DNA from: Desmonostoc muscorum FACHB-395 | Lineage (GTDB): Bacteria; Cyanobacteriota; Cyanobacteriia; Cyanobacteriales; Nostocaceae | NCBI RefSeq assembly: GCF_014698035.1 | Contig: NZ_JACJSF010000002.1 | Span: forward strand, 176,301 to 240,300 | Length of the DNA stretch: 64,000 nt | Direction: 5' to 3' | Shown here: piece by piece, positions 55,164 through 63,896 of the stretch | Layout of the letters: each line of letters starts with the position of its first letter | Position numbering within the stretch: position 1 is the stretch's first letter | Made by a program: the position numbers and the translations under genes | The notes under the pieces: generated by a model | The model's input: only the letters and a program-made list of their open reading frames with translations | What the model was told of the DNA's origin: nothing | Databases searched by the model: none

Positions 55164-58100
55164 ATGGAACTGAAAAATCACTGGTTTGCTGTAAATAAAG
55201 TTGTTTTACCACGACTACTACAGTGGGTGAATCTCCGGCCAGAGGAGAGTGAACGAACTCAACTAATGTTTATTTTTTACACAACTGTATGTGTAGGATT
55301 GCGGTGGGCAGAAGACAGTACGGTGGCGCTGTTTTTGGATGAATATGGGACTCATCTATTGCCGTGGATGTATATTGCCAGTGCCGTTATGAGCGCAGCA
55401 TTAGTTTTTTTATACTCTTGGCTGCAAAGAATTTTTCCCTTACGCCGGGTGATTGTGGCGATCGCACCTTGCATGTTGATGCCATTACTTCTATTAGTTT
55501 TATTACGTTGGGGATCTCATGTTTCTTACCTGGTAGTTATTTCGGCCTTTCTACTGCGGCTATGGGTAGATGCCCTTTATGTAGTCAACGATCTCAACAC
55601 CTCCATCGTCGCTAACCAAATATTTAACATTCGAGAGATTAAGCGGACTTACCCACTGGTGAGTAGTGGACTTTTGGTAGCAGATGTGATTAGTGGCTTT
55701 AGTTTGCCTTGGCTAGTGCAATACACCTCGCTCAATAAGATCATCTTCATCGCCTGTTTTGTGATTTTATTAGGATCGGCGATTTTATTCTATTTAACTA
55801 ATCACTATCGAGCGGCTTTTCCTGAAACCCCACAAAGACTAGTTCCTGAAGAACAAGCTTCACGAGAGCGCTTTATTAAAAGTCCTCTGAAGCGCTATGT
55901 TTGGCAATTGTTTGCTTTTGTTGGTCTATTGCAAGTCATTGGGTTGTTAATAGATTTTCAATATCTGCGCGAACTCCAATCCAATTTGGGCGACCGAGAA
56001 CTCGCCAGTTTCTTGGGTCTTTTTGGTGGGATGTTGGGACTGTGTGAGTTGTTATTGCAGTGGTTTATTTCCAGCCGACTCATTGAACGGATGGGGGTAT
56101 TTTTCACAGCGACACTTTTACCAATCACCGTAGGCTTTTCACTACCAGGAGTGCTGGTATTTTTGCATTTAATTCCAGCCATCCAATCGCAAAGCTTTTT
56201 CTGGGGTCTGATAATTGTCAAATTCTGCGATGAACTTCTGCGCTACACCTTTGTCATGAGTAGTGGCCCCATCCTGTACCAACCGATTCCAGAGGCAATT
56301 CGCAGCCGGATGCAGACTTTATCTGGCGGAACCGCCGAAGCGATCGCAACAGGTTTGACAGGAGTACTAATTTTTGCAACTCTATTGTTTTGTAACCGCT
56401 TTGTACCCGTATCGCTGCAAAAGTGGGTGTTGGTGGCAGAAACAATGCTGATAGCTAGCACCTGTGTAAAAGTAGTTTGGGAATTGCGATCGCGTTACGT
56501 TGAACTGTTAGTCTTGAGTGTGGCACGGGGTCAGTTGAGTGCAACCAATGTCGGCTTACGATTCTTCAAGCAGGGGGTAGTCAAAGCCTTGGGAGAAAAA
56601 GGCAGCGAGGCTGATAAACGCTCTTGTATTGAACTTTTAGCCCAAATTGACTCTCAAGGAGCTGCGGAAGTTTTAGCACCCCTGTTAGTTAAGTTAACCC
56701 CAGATTTGCAGCGCCAAAGTTTGGAAGTGATGCTGACAGCCGGTGCAAATCCCGCTTATCTATCCGCCATTCGTCCTTTGTTAGAACAACCCCAAGAAAC
56801 TAACCCCGAAGTTTTTGCCCTAGCTCTGCGCTACGTTTGGCTAGCTGAACCAAATCCCAATTTAAGCATCCTAGAAGAATATCTCAACCCCCGCCAAAAC
56901 TCACTCATCCGCGCTACCGCCGCCGCTTTAGTCTTACGTCAGGGAACGCCCATGCAAAAGGTAGCAGCTACCCAAACTATGCGCCGGATGTTGACTCATA
57001 AGAAAGAACGGGAACGGGTGAATGGAGTCAGAGCGCTTAGAGAAGCAGTTTATTTACAAGCGTTACGGATTCACATCCCGAATTTATTACAAGATGAATC
57101 GTTACGGGTGCGCTGTGCCGTATTGGAAATGATTGCAGCAACCCATTTAGAAGAATACTATTCGGCGCTGATTGCAGCACTTTATTACAAATCAACCCGT
57201 ACTACAGCAATGTCATCCCTAGTGCGACTAGAAAATGAAGCGATAGAGATGCTGTTGCGGTTAGCTACCAATATTTATAAACCAGAAGTAGTGCGGATGT
57301 ACGCTTGGCGTACTATTGCTCAAATTGGCACTCAGGAAGCATTAGAGACTTTATGGGAAAACTTGGAGGCATCCTGGGGTATAACTAGGGATCATATTCT
57401 TCGGAGCTTACTAAAAATACATAAACAACCAGGAATTAGAGGTTTAGTAGATCGGTTTTATGAAAGTCGGGTAGAAAATTTAATTGAGCAGGAATTAAAG
57501 TTTTTAGGCGAGATTTATGGTGCATATATAGACTTGAAAATATTAGATGAAAAAGAAAATCATCAATCAAGTGAAAGGATTGTGATTGTCTCTGAGTTAC
57601 TGCAACGCGCCCTTTTAGAATTGGAATTGGATGTCAAAGAGCGGCTGCTACTGTTACTCAGACTGCTTTACTCACCAGAAAAGATGCAGGCCGCAGCGTT
57701 TAATCTGCGATCGCTCTCAGTGGTAAATTTAGCACGGGGTTTAGAAATCTTAGAGCATACCGTAACTTTGCCTTGCAAGTCTCTGTTACTGAATATTTTA
57801 GATAACCGACCGCAATCAGAAAAATTGCAATATCTTGTAGAAGCCAAGATCGTAGAATATGAGAATATGCTAGTTAGCGATCGCCTCCACAGATTGCTGA
57901 TGTTAGGTAACTTCCTTTCTGATTGGTGTCTAGCTTGTTGCTTCCATTTTGCTCAAGTGACTCGCATCAGACTTACCAGTTCTGAGATTTTAGTAAGTTT
58001 GCGTCATCCAACGGGTTTTGTTAGAGAAGCTGCGATCGCATATCTAAATATGGTTTCACATCGCGTCCTCCTGCAAATCTTACCCCAGTTACAAAAAGAT

Positions 58101-58169
58101 CCACATCCTTTGGTAGCTGCCCAAGTAAAGGAGTTGCTCGAAAAATATCAATTCAATCGCTACGAATAA
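55164..58169 (+). CDS. MFS/nucleotide-transporter-like protein fused to HEAT repeats
   Basis: 1001 residues in two parts. Residues about 1-430 are a membrane domain of roughly 12 helices resembling the ATP/ADP-translocase (NTT) branch of the MFS superfamily. Clues are the N-terminal LLQWVNLRPEESERTQL, TYPLVSSGLLVADVISG and PEAIRSRMQTLSGGTAEAIATGLTG. Residues about 440-1001 are helical HEAT-like repeats (for example HIPNLLQDESLRVRCAVLEMIAA, LRHPTGFVREAAIAYLNM). Such a layout suggests a transport-like membrane part with a cytosolic scaffold; whether it transports anything is unknown. No Shine-Dalgarno is clear before the ATG, which lies after repeat C. Confidence 0.8.
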   Translation: MELKNHWFAVNKVVLPRLLQWVNLRPEESERTQLMFIFYTTVCVGLRWAEDSTVALFLDEYGTHLLPWMYIASAVMSAALVFLYSWLQRIFPLRRVIVAIAPCMLMPLLLLVLLRWGSHVSYLVVISAFLLRLWVDALYVVNDLNTSIVANQIFNIREIKRTYPLVSSGLLVADVISGFSLPWLVQYTSLNKIIFIACFVILLGSAILFYLTNHYRAAFPETPQRLVPEEQASRERFIKSPLKRYVWQLFAFVGLLQVIGLLIDFQYLRELQSNLGDRELASFLGLFGGMLGLCELLLQWFISSRLIERMGVFFTATLLPITVGFSLPGVLVFLHLIPAIQSQSFFWGLIIVKFCDELLRYTFVMSSGPILYQPIPEAIRSRMQTLSGGTAEAIATGLTGVLIFATLLFCNRFVPVSLQKWVLVAETMLIASTCVKVVWELRSRYVELLVLSVARGQLSATNVGLRFFKQGVVKALGEKGSEADKRSCIELLAQIDSQGAAEVLAPLLVKLTPDLQRQSLEVMLTAGANPAYLSAIRPLLEQPQETNPEVFALALRYVWLAEPNPNLSILEEYLNPRQNSLIRATAAALVLRQGTPMQKVAATQTMRRMLTHKKERERVNGVRALREAVYLQALRIHIPNLLQDESLRVRCAVLEMIAATHLEEYYSALIAALYYKSTRTTAMSSLVRLENEAIEMLLRLATNIYKPEVVRMYAWRTIAQIGTQEALETLWENLEASWGITRDHILRSLLKIHKQPGIRGLVDRFYESRVENLIEQELKFLGEIYGAYIDLKILDEKENHQSSERIVIVSELLQRALLELELDVKERLLLLLRLLYSPEKMQAAAFNLRSLSVVNLARGLEILEHTVTLPCKSLLLNILDNRPQSEKLQYLVEAKIVEYENMLVSDRLHRLLMLGNFLSDWCLACCFHFAQVTRIRLTSSEILVSLRHPTGFVREAAIAYLNMVSHRVLLQILPQLQKDPHPLVAAQVKELLEKYQFNRYE

Positions 58170-58286
58170 ACCTAACTGCTTACAAGTCCTATCACTTTGT
58201 GGCCACATTTGTTTGTAAAACTGTAGACAAATCAATCACCAATAAAAGCTTTGCAGGTTCATCAATGCTTTTGGGAGGCAAACAAA

Positions 58287-58823
58287 ATGGCTTCTGGTCA
58301 ACTTCAACACGCTATTGGTATATTTCGCGATCGCCAAATTGCACTACAGGCACTCGACGAACTGAGAAATAGTGGCTTTCCGATGAATGAGATTTCTGTA
58401 ATCACTAAAACACCCAAGCTCAATGAGCAACTTGACAGTTCCGACACGAGTGAAAGTACTCTCACTCCTGCTGAAGGTGCTAGGGCGGGTGGATTAGCAG
58501 GTGCTAGGACGGGAGGTTTACTTACCTTGGTTGCGGGTTTGGGTATTTTGCTTATTCCTGGTTTTGGCCCAGCACTAGCAGCTGAGTCTGTTTTAGCCAC
58601 ACTTTTAGGAAGTGGAGCTAGTGCAGCAGCTGGCGGTCTTATTGGCGCACTGCGGGGTTGGTTTCTTCCTGAAGAAGCCGCCAAACTCTATAATGACCGA
58701 GTATTTCAAGGCGATTATTTAGTGACAATAGAAAGTACAGAAGACAATATCCATCAAGCCGAACCAATTCTGAAGCGTTTTGGTATTCAGGAATGGCGTA
58801 TTTTTGAGATTCCCAGAAGTTGA
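58287..58823 (+). CDS. General stress protein 17M-type protein with Gly-rich membrane segment
   Basis: 178 residues from MASGQLQHA; GGGAGG eight bases upstream supports this ATG against an in-frame TTG-type start 36 bases earlier. The N-terminal half is a GSP17M-like alpha-beta domain (GIFRDRQIALQALDELRNSGFPMNEISVI), repeated in part at the end (GDYLVTIESTEDNIHQAEPILKRFG). The centre (about 70-125) is a Gly/Ala-rich glycine-zipper stretch able to insert in a membrane. Function unknown; such proteins are often stress-induced. Confidence 0.82.
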   Translation: MASGQLQHAIGIFRDRQIALQALDELRNSGFPMNEISVITKTPKLNEQLDSSDTSESTLTPAEGARAGGLAGARTGGLLTLVAGLGILLIPGFGPALAAESVLATLLGSGASAAAGGLIGALRGWFLPEEAAKLYNDRVFQGDYLVTIESTEDNIHQAEPILKRFGIQEWRIFEIPRS

Positions 58824-58910
58824 ACGTATATCTCTATACAAGCTACACTTCATTACTTTCCTAACTTGTAAAGTGGAATAGGAAGATCAAAAAAAGTAAA
58901 AAGAGCAGCT

Positions 58911-59588
58911 ATGTACGTACTAATAGGTGGAGCCGGCTTAGTGGGCTTAAGTTTAGCCCAAAAACTCGTAGAGCTAGGACATACTGTTGCTGTAATTGAC
59001 GTTGATCCTATTGCTTGTCGTTATGCCCGTGAACAAGTAGGAGCAATGGCTTTTGAAGGCAGTGCTGTGAGTACAGAAGTATTGCTAGAAGCTGGGATTC
59101 GCAAAGCAGGCTCCTTGGCAGCTGTCTTAAGAAGTGATGCTTTAAACTTGGCAATGGTAACTCTTGCTAAACACTATGGTGTCACCCATATTTTGAGTCG
59201 GATGCGCCACCCAGATTTTGCCGAACCACTGCGGATAGCTGGAGCCAACCATATCATCAGTACTGTTGAGCTATCAGTTTCAACAATGGTGAATGCCATT
59301 GAGTATCCCCAAGTGGAATCAATGATGCATTTTGAGCAAGGACAGATTGAAGTTCTGAAACTTGCCATCCCAAACAATTGCTATGTTGCCGGTCGTAGCG
59401 TTGCCGAAATCGCTCAGGATGCCCGATTTCCTAGTGGTTCGCTAATTATTGGTTATCAATCCCATCCCCACGAAGATTTGATGATTCCTAACGGCAGTAC
59501 AATACTGGAACCTCATTCAACAGTCTTGATTGTGACTAAACCAGGATCTTTACATCAAGTTATTGATTTTATTGAACAAAGATGTTGA
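58911..59588 (+). CDS. TrkA-type K+ channel/transport regulatory protein
   Basis: 225 residues: an RCK_N Rossmann domain (GGAGLVGLSLAQKL, acidic end VIDVDP, about 1-125) and a TrkA_C domain (about 140-225, LAIPNNCYVAGRSVAEIAQ, ILEPHSTVLIVTKP). It binds nucleotide and gates a K+ channel or Trk/Ktr transporter in related systems. No channel or transporter subunit gene is next to it, so the partner is elsewhere. The GAGLVG motif starts three residues after the ATG, as usual. Confidence 0.92.
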   Translation: MYVLIGGAGLVGLSLAQKLVELGHTVAVIDVDPIACRYAREQVGAMAFEGSAVSTEVLLEAGIRKAGSLAAVLRSDALNLAMVTLAKHYGVTHILSRMRHPDFAEPLRIAGANHIISTVELSVSTMVNAIEYPQVESMMHFEQGQIEVLKLAIPNNCYVAGRSVAEIAQDARFPSGSLIIGYQSHPHEDLMIPNGSTILEPHSTVLIVTKPGSLHQVIDFIEQRC

Positions 59589-59664
59589 GCGTAGTCCCGA
59601 CTGAAACTATTTATTAAGTGGGATTAGCTACAGATGTATAAAAAAATGGGTGTAAATAGTTTTG

Positions 59665-60222
59665 ATGAAGCTTTATCCATATATTTTAGCGATCGCTGTT
59701 ATTTTTTTGGCATCTTGTCAATCAACAAATATTTCACCCAAATCACAACCCGATGCTATTCAAGCAACCCCAGTTCAAAAAATAGTAACGCTAGATAAGA
59801 ATTTTAAGATAGCAAGCGGTCAAACTGTTTATGTTCCTGTCTATTCACATATCTATCATCACAATAAGCAGGAGATTTTCGAGTTAGCGGTTACACTCAG
59901 TATTCGGAATACAGATTTGACCAATCCGATCGTTATTACTTCTGTGCGCTACTACAACTCAGAAGGGAAATTAATTAAACAGTATTTGGAGCGTCCTATT
60001 CAACTTGATGCGCTAGCTTCGACAGATTTTTTTATAAATAGAAATGATACCAGTGGAGGTTTAGGCGCAAACTTTATTGTCGAGTGGGTAGCTCAAACAG
60101 AAATATCCGAACCTATAGTGGAGGCAGTGATGATTGGTACTGACTTCCAACAAGGAATTTCTTTTATCAGTCCTGGTAGAGCGATTAAAAGTCAAAATAA
60201 TAATAAGCGATCGCCTTCATAA
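59665..60222 (+). CDS. DUF3124 lipoprotein
   Basis: 185 residues from MKLYPYIL (ATG at 59665; a TTG directly before is possible). The signal peptide ends in a lipobox LASC, so Cys is lipidated. The mature part has the DUF3124 core QTVYVPVYSHIYHHNKQEIFELAVTLSIRNTD and FIVEWVA. Function unknown. Its last codon runs into the repeat D copy, whose TAA is the stop. Confidence 0.88.
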   Translation: MKLYPYILAIAVIFLASCQSTNISPKSQPDAIQATPVQKIVTLDKNFKIASGQTVYVPVYSHIYHHNKQEIFELAVTLSIRNTDLTNPIVITSVRYYNSEGKLIKQYLERPIQLDALASTDFFINRNDTSGGLGANFIVEWVAQTEISEPIVEAVMIGTDFQQGISFISPGRAIKSQNNNKRSPS

Positions 60223-60273
60223 TTCGTAATTCGTAATGGGCTACGCCCCGCTACGCTAACGTAATTCGTAATT
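60221..60273. repeat. Stop-adjacent repeat D, copy 3
   Basis: TAATTCGTAATTCGTAATGG, core GGGCTACGCCCCGCTACGCTAACG, then TAATTCGTAATT. It starts at the stop codon of the lipoprotein gene. Confidence 0.85.
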
Positions 60274-60463
60274 AAGTTTTTCCTCGTTTCCATGCTCTGT
60301 ATGAGAATGCATTCATTGAGTCTCTAACTTAATAGACATCTGGTGAAAATGAATGTAGAGACGTAGCACTGCTACGTCTCTACAAGGATTCTGGATAGCG
60401 CATATTTAATTTCTGGAGATGTCTAATGTTTAACAGGAGGCAGCAGATTTTAATCAATCAGCA

Positions 60464-60589
60464 AAAGCTAAGAGGTTCACTCGTAAAGCTCAGAGGTTCA
60501 CTCACAAAGCTCAAAGGTTCATTCACAAAGCTCAGAGGTTCACTCGTAAAGCTCAGAGGTTCATTCACAAAGCTCAAAGGTTCATCGAC
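60464..60589. repeat. Tandem array, six 21-nt units
   Basis: Six units of consensus AAAGCTCAGAGGTTCACTCAC plus a partial seventh (126 bases). A frame opened by an ATG at 60426 with GGAG seven bases upstream reads each unit as KLRGSLV or KLKGSFT, giving 108 codons that end antisense to the CPA1 gene. Translation is unproven. CCAATTCCC repeats follow at 60612-60655. Confidence 0.9.
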
Positions 60590-60654
60590 AAAGCTCAGAC
60601 TATTCTCCATGCCCAATTCCCAATTCCCAATTCCCAATTCCCAACTCCCAATAT

Positions 60655-62259
60655 TCAATCATCATCTAACTTCAGCAATTGTTCATCAAGATTTTGTATC
60701 CGTCCGCGCACAATTTCTTCTGAGAGAATTCGCTTCCGCATCGCCTCATTAAGCGCTCCTTTTTCTGCCAGTAGTAAACGGCGGCGAATGGCATCAAGTT
60801 TACCACTGCTGTTACTTTTGCCATCCACATCATCAGGACGACGATTATATAGTTCCCGCAGTGTCTTTTCTGCACCGGCAATTCGCACTTGATAAGCTGA
60901 ACGCATCTCTTCATAAACAGCTTTTGGTAATACACCTGATTTCAACAAACTATCTAATTCATCTTGTGCTGCCTTACCCGTCATCAACTGCGCTTGCAAT
61001 TCTTCAACCTGTTGTTGAGTTTCTGAAAATTTAGATAATTGTAAGCGTTTTACCACCCAAGGCAAACTTAAACCCTGTCCAACTAATGACACCAGCACAC
61101 TACCAAAAACTAAAGCGATGAGAACATCTCGCCCTGGTAGTGTTTCTGGCAAACTCAACGCCAGAGCCATCGAGAGCGAACCTTTGATATTACCTAAAAA
61201 GAGTAAATGTTGCCAGCGCAACGGAATTGGACGGTCAATCAAACGAATCCCTGCTAGCAGAGGATAGACTGTAAGAACTCGCCCAACTTGATAAGCCAAA
61301 ACTGCAAATATAATTGCAGGTAAAGTTCTCCAGAGGGTTCCCAGGTCTATTTCTACACCAATTAGCAGAAAAATAAAGGTGTTGACGGTAAAACTGGCAT
61401 ACTCCCAGAAACTCAACAAGGTGATGCGACTAGAAGCAGAAGTATTCTGAGAAAGCCCTAAATTCCCGAAAATTAATCCAGCGACAACTACAGCTACCGC
61501 ACCCGATACACCAAGAAATTGCCCAACCTGAAAAGTTCCTAATGCAACTGCAACTGTTAGTAATAAGCTGCTAAGGGCATCATCTAAACGGGCGAATACA
61601 GGTATGCTCAAGTAGCCCAAGACTAACCCTACTAGGCAGCCTCCTAAAGAGATAAATAGCAGTTGTTGGATTCCCTCTACAAAGGTGAGTGAACCTGTGG
61701 AATATACTTGCAAAATTAGGTTGAATGAAACTAGAGCAGCTGCATCATTAAATAAAGTTTCTCCTTCAACGATGGTGGAAAGCCGCGAGGGTACTGGTAT
61801 TTCCTTAAAGACGGCAATCATGGAAACTGTATCAGTATTTGCCAGAATTACTCCGACAAATAACGCAGGTATCCAACTCAGCCCCAGCCCAAATTTTAAT
61901 AAGGCGGCAATAATCCCACTGGAAAGCACAGCCCCAGGGCCAGCTAGCAGGGCAATTGGTTTAAAGGTGCTGCGTAGGCGGCTGACATCTGTATTAATGC
62001 CAGCTTCAAAGATGAGAATTGGCAGAAAAAGATTCAAAACCAAGGTTGGATTTAAACCAATGGGACGAGATAATAGCTCAGTGATTGGCAAACCTGCTAA
62101 TACTAAACCCGTTACATAAGGGATTCGCAACCGCCGGGATAGCAAAGCTACTCCTGTAGCAAGGAGCAAAAGAATAATTGAAACTTTAACTAATTGAGTT
62201 ACATCCACTATTACATTTTGGAAAGTTAGTTTGACTTGACTGATAGATTCTCTCTTCAT
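60655..62259 (-). CDS. CPA1-type Na+/H+ antiporter (NhaP-like)
   Basis: 534 residues. About 12-13 helices (20-420) with the family markers LPILIFEAGINTD, ANTDTVSMIAVFKEIPVP and the ion-site GETLFNDAAALVSF (Asp and Asn). The C-terminal about 110 residues are a charged cytosolic tail (QVEELQAQLMTGKAAQDEL). It should exchange Na+ or K+ for H+ in the plasma membrane; specificity is not readable. It lies 133 bases after a DUF389 gene on the same strand, and its 3' end faces the 21-nt array. Confidence 0.93.
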   Translation of the reverse strand: MKRESISQVKLTFQNVIVDVTQLVKVSIILLLLATGVALLSRRLRIPYVTGLVLAGLPITELLSRPIGLNPTLVLNLFLPILIFEAGINTDVSRLRSTFKPIALLAGPGAVLSSGIIAALLKFGLGLSWIPALFVGVILANTDTVSMIAVFKEIPVPSRLSTIVEGETLFNDAAALVSFNLILQVYSTGSLTFVEGIQQLLFISLGGCLVGLVLGYLSIPVFARLDDALSSLLLTVAVALGTFQVGQFLGVSGAVAVVVAGLIFGNLGLSQNTSASSRITLLSFWEYASFTVNTFIFLLIGVEIDLGTLWRTLPAIIFAVLAYQVGRVLTVYPLLAGIRLIDRPIPLRWQHLLFLGNIKGSLSMALALSLPETLPGRDVLIALVFGSVLVSLVGQGLSLPWVVKRLQLSKFSETQQQVEELQAQLMTGKAAQDELDSLLKSGVLPKAVYEEMRSAYQVRIAGAEKTLRELYNRRPDDVDGKSNSSGKLDAIRRRLLLAEKGALNEAMRKRILSEEIVRGRIQNLDEQLLKLDDD

Positions 62260-62348
62260 TCATGCCAAATTAGCAACTTCACCCGGATTTCTCACGCATA
62301 GTGTGGGGAGTGTGCGGGTTCAGATTTCTTCCCCATCCTCCCACACCC

Positions 62349-62404
62349 CCCACACCCTGAACCTTGATTTCTCACTTGTGAGAAATCAAGGTTCAGGGTG
62401 TGGG
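62349..62404. repeat. Perfect 27-bp inverted repeat at the end of the DUF389 gene
   Basis: Arms CCCACACCCTGAACCTTGATTTCTCAC (first 20: CCCACACCCTGAACCTTGAT) and its exact complement, with a two-base centre TT. The right arm contains the stop codon of the DUF389 gene. The inner part repeats the 47100-47119 palindrome. No T-run follows. Confidence 0.9.
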
Positions 62405-63394
62405 TTCCGAACTTCTAATTTCCTCCACTTGACCAACTTCAAAAATTAGAGTGAATGGCTGCCCCATCTCTCGCTTGATAAATTGTTCTAATAATTCTAC
62501 TTGCCGAGGTGTGACAGGTTCCCTTGCCCGGACACTCAAACGGACTTCTGGGGGATTTGTTAACCAATTGGTATTACTGTTAACTAACTGCAATCGCCCA
62601 AAGGTGACAGTTCGATTCAATAATGCTTTTCGTAAGCTGGTTTCTAGTTGCGCTTGTCGTACAAGTCGGGCAAAGCTGACTCCCAAAGGAATTAGCAGGA
62701 TAGTTGTCAAAGCCATAGTCCAAATTAGGGGTTGACGGGCCCGCGCCATTGAAGTGTAACCTGCTACCACAAATGTCACCATACAGGAGAGGGCAATACC
62801 TAGCAAGTTGGTGAGATAAAGTAAAGTTGCGCCGAAACTGAGTGACCAATTGCCTTGTGCCAAGCCTAAGCCAATCACACAGACGGGAGGCATGAGGGCA
62901 ACAGCGATCGCAGTTCCCGCTAAACTACCAGAGATTTTTGTCTCAATTTTGGCGTAGCCACTAATACCACCAGCCACTACCGCAATTCCCAAATCTAGCA
63001 ATGTTGGTCTAGATCGGGCTAGCACTTCACTACCGTAACTAGGCAACCCCACCAGCCAACCCAGAGTGGAGGCGATCGCCACCGCTAACAGCGTGCCCAC
63101 TGCGACAGCAATTAGTCCCTTGCGAAACAAAGTAATATCTGCTTGCAAAGCACCAAAAGCTAACCCGCGAATCGGCAACATTAAAGGAGCAATAATCATC
63201 GCGCCGATAATCACGGCTGCACTGTTAGACAATAAACCCAAAGTTGCGATCGCACAGGAGCTAATAATCAATATTATGTAAGCTGAGTCTAGAGTTGATT
63301 CAGCCAGCAACTCTGTTTGTAGCTGTTGAAGTTGTTCCGGTTGCGAACCCCGGCGGCGGAAATTTTTAAATCGGTCTCGAATGTTATTACCCAA
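62393..63394 (-). CDS. DUF389 membrane protein
   Basis: 333 residues from a TTG at 63394. AGGAGG lies exactly six bases upstream, while the frame could extend 50 codons further through repeat-like sequence without a Shine-Dalgarno. It has about six helices with the family core AVIIGAMIIAPLMLPIRGLAFGALQAD, GYAKIETKISGSLAGTAIAVALMPPVCVIGLGLA and a soluble C-terminal domain (about 250-333). Function unknown; some relatives are linked to stress or transport. The last six codons and stop belong to a 27-bp inverted repeat, so the C-terminus has been altered by it. Confidence 0.88.
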   Translation of the reverse strand: MGNNIRDRFKNFRRRGSQPEQLQQLQTELLAESTLDSAYIILIISSCAIATLGLLSNSAAVIIGAMIIAPLMLPIRGLAFGALQADITLFRKGLIAVAVGTLLAVAIASTLGWLVGLPSYGSEVLARSRPTLLDLGIAVVAGGISGYAKIETKISGSLAGTAIAVALMPPVCVIGLGLAQGNWSLSFGATLLYLTNLLGIALSCMVTFVVAGYTSMARARQPLIWTMALTTILLIPLGVSFARLVRQAQLETSLRKALLNRTVTFGRLQLVNSNTNWLTNPPEVRLSVRAREPVTPRQVELLEQFIKREMGQPFTLIFEVGQVEEIRSSEPTP

Positions 63395-63409
63395 GACCTT
63401 CCTCCTGAA

Positions 63410-63470
63410 TGCTCGGTTATGTCTAAGTGAACTACCCCACCGTAAGACGGACGGGGCTTCCCAATTCATC
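63410..63470. repeat. Hairpin resembling an IS200/IS605-type end
   Basis: AAGTGAACTACCCCACCGT / ACGGACGGGGCTTCC: a CCCC-CCGT to ACGG-CGGGG stem with one bulge, then CCAATTCATCAGG. Similar hairpins bound IS200/IS605 relatives in cyanobacteria. No transposase remains, so this would be a solo end or MITE. Confidence 0.4.
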
Positions 63471-63662
63471 AGGAATAGCCTCCAGAACTTCGTAGTACTA
63501 GAAAGTCTTACATTCCCTCCAAGGGCAGGAGTCCTGGTTCCCAAGACCCAAATCTTTTTCTTGCAACATATACCTGTTAGCTTGGTTTTCGCTTATGGCA
63601 TTGATGGTCAAGATGATAATACTTAGTTTACAAGAATTGGTGATTCGTCATACATCTGGAAT

Positions 63663-63896
63663 TTGTTTTTACTTATTCGTCATATTGCCTTAGAACGCGT
63701 TTTGCAACACCTCCAGGCAGACAAACGCCCCGGCATCGACCCAGAGTTTCGCCGTTATCAGGAGACACTAATCAAAAGCGAACTGGCAGATTTACGGACA
63801 AAAATTGACAAATTACAGGATGAATATCCCAATCTTCAGAGTTTTACAACAGAACAATTCCGAGGAGAATTGCTGGCAATTGAGGCAGATACTTAG
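63663..63896 (+). pseudogene. Gene fragment, C-terminal helical segment
   Basis: Frame open only from 63627 to a TAG at 63894, with no credible start codon. The 77 residues are helical and charged (LERVLQHLQADKRPG, EFRRYQETLIKSELADLRTKIDKLQDEYPNL, GELLAIEADT). They resemble the cytosolic tail of cation:proton antiporters, but I am not certain. The stop codon is formed at the junction with GGGCTTGCTGAAAAAG, typical of an IS end, so the original gene probably continued beyond. Confidence 0.45.

Noticed and set aside
63395..63544. 50-residue N-terminal extension of the DUF389 protein
   Set aside because: AGGAGG lies six bases before the TTG at 63394, and the extension covers an IS-end-like hairpin.
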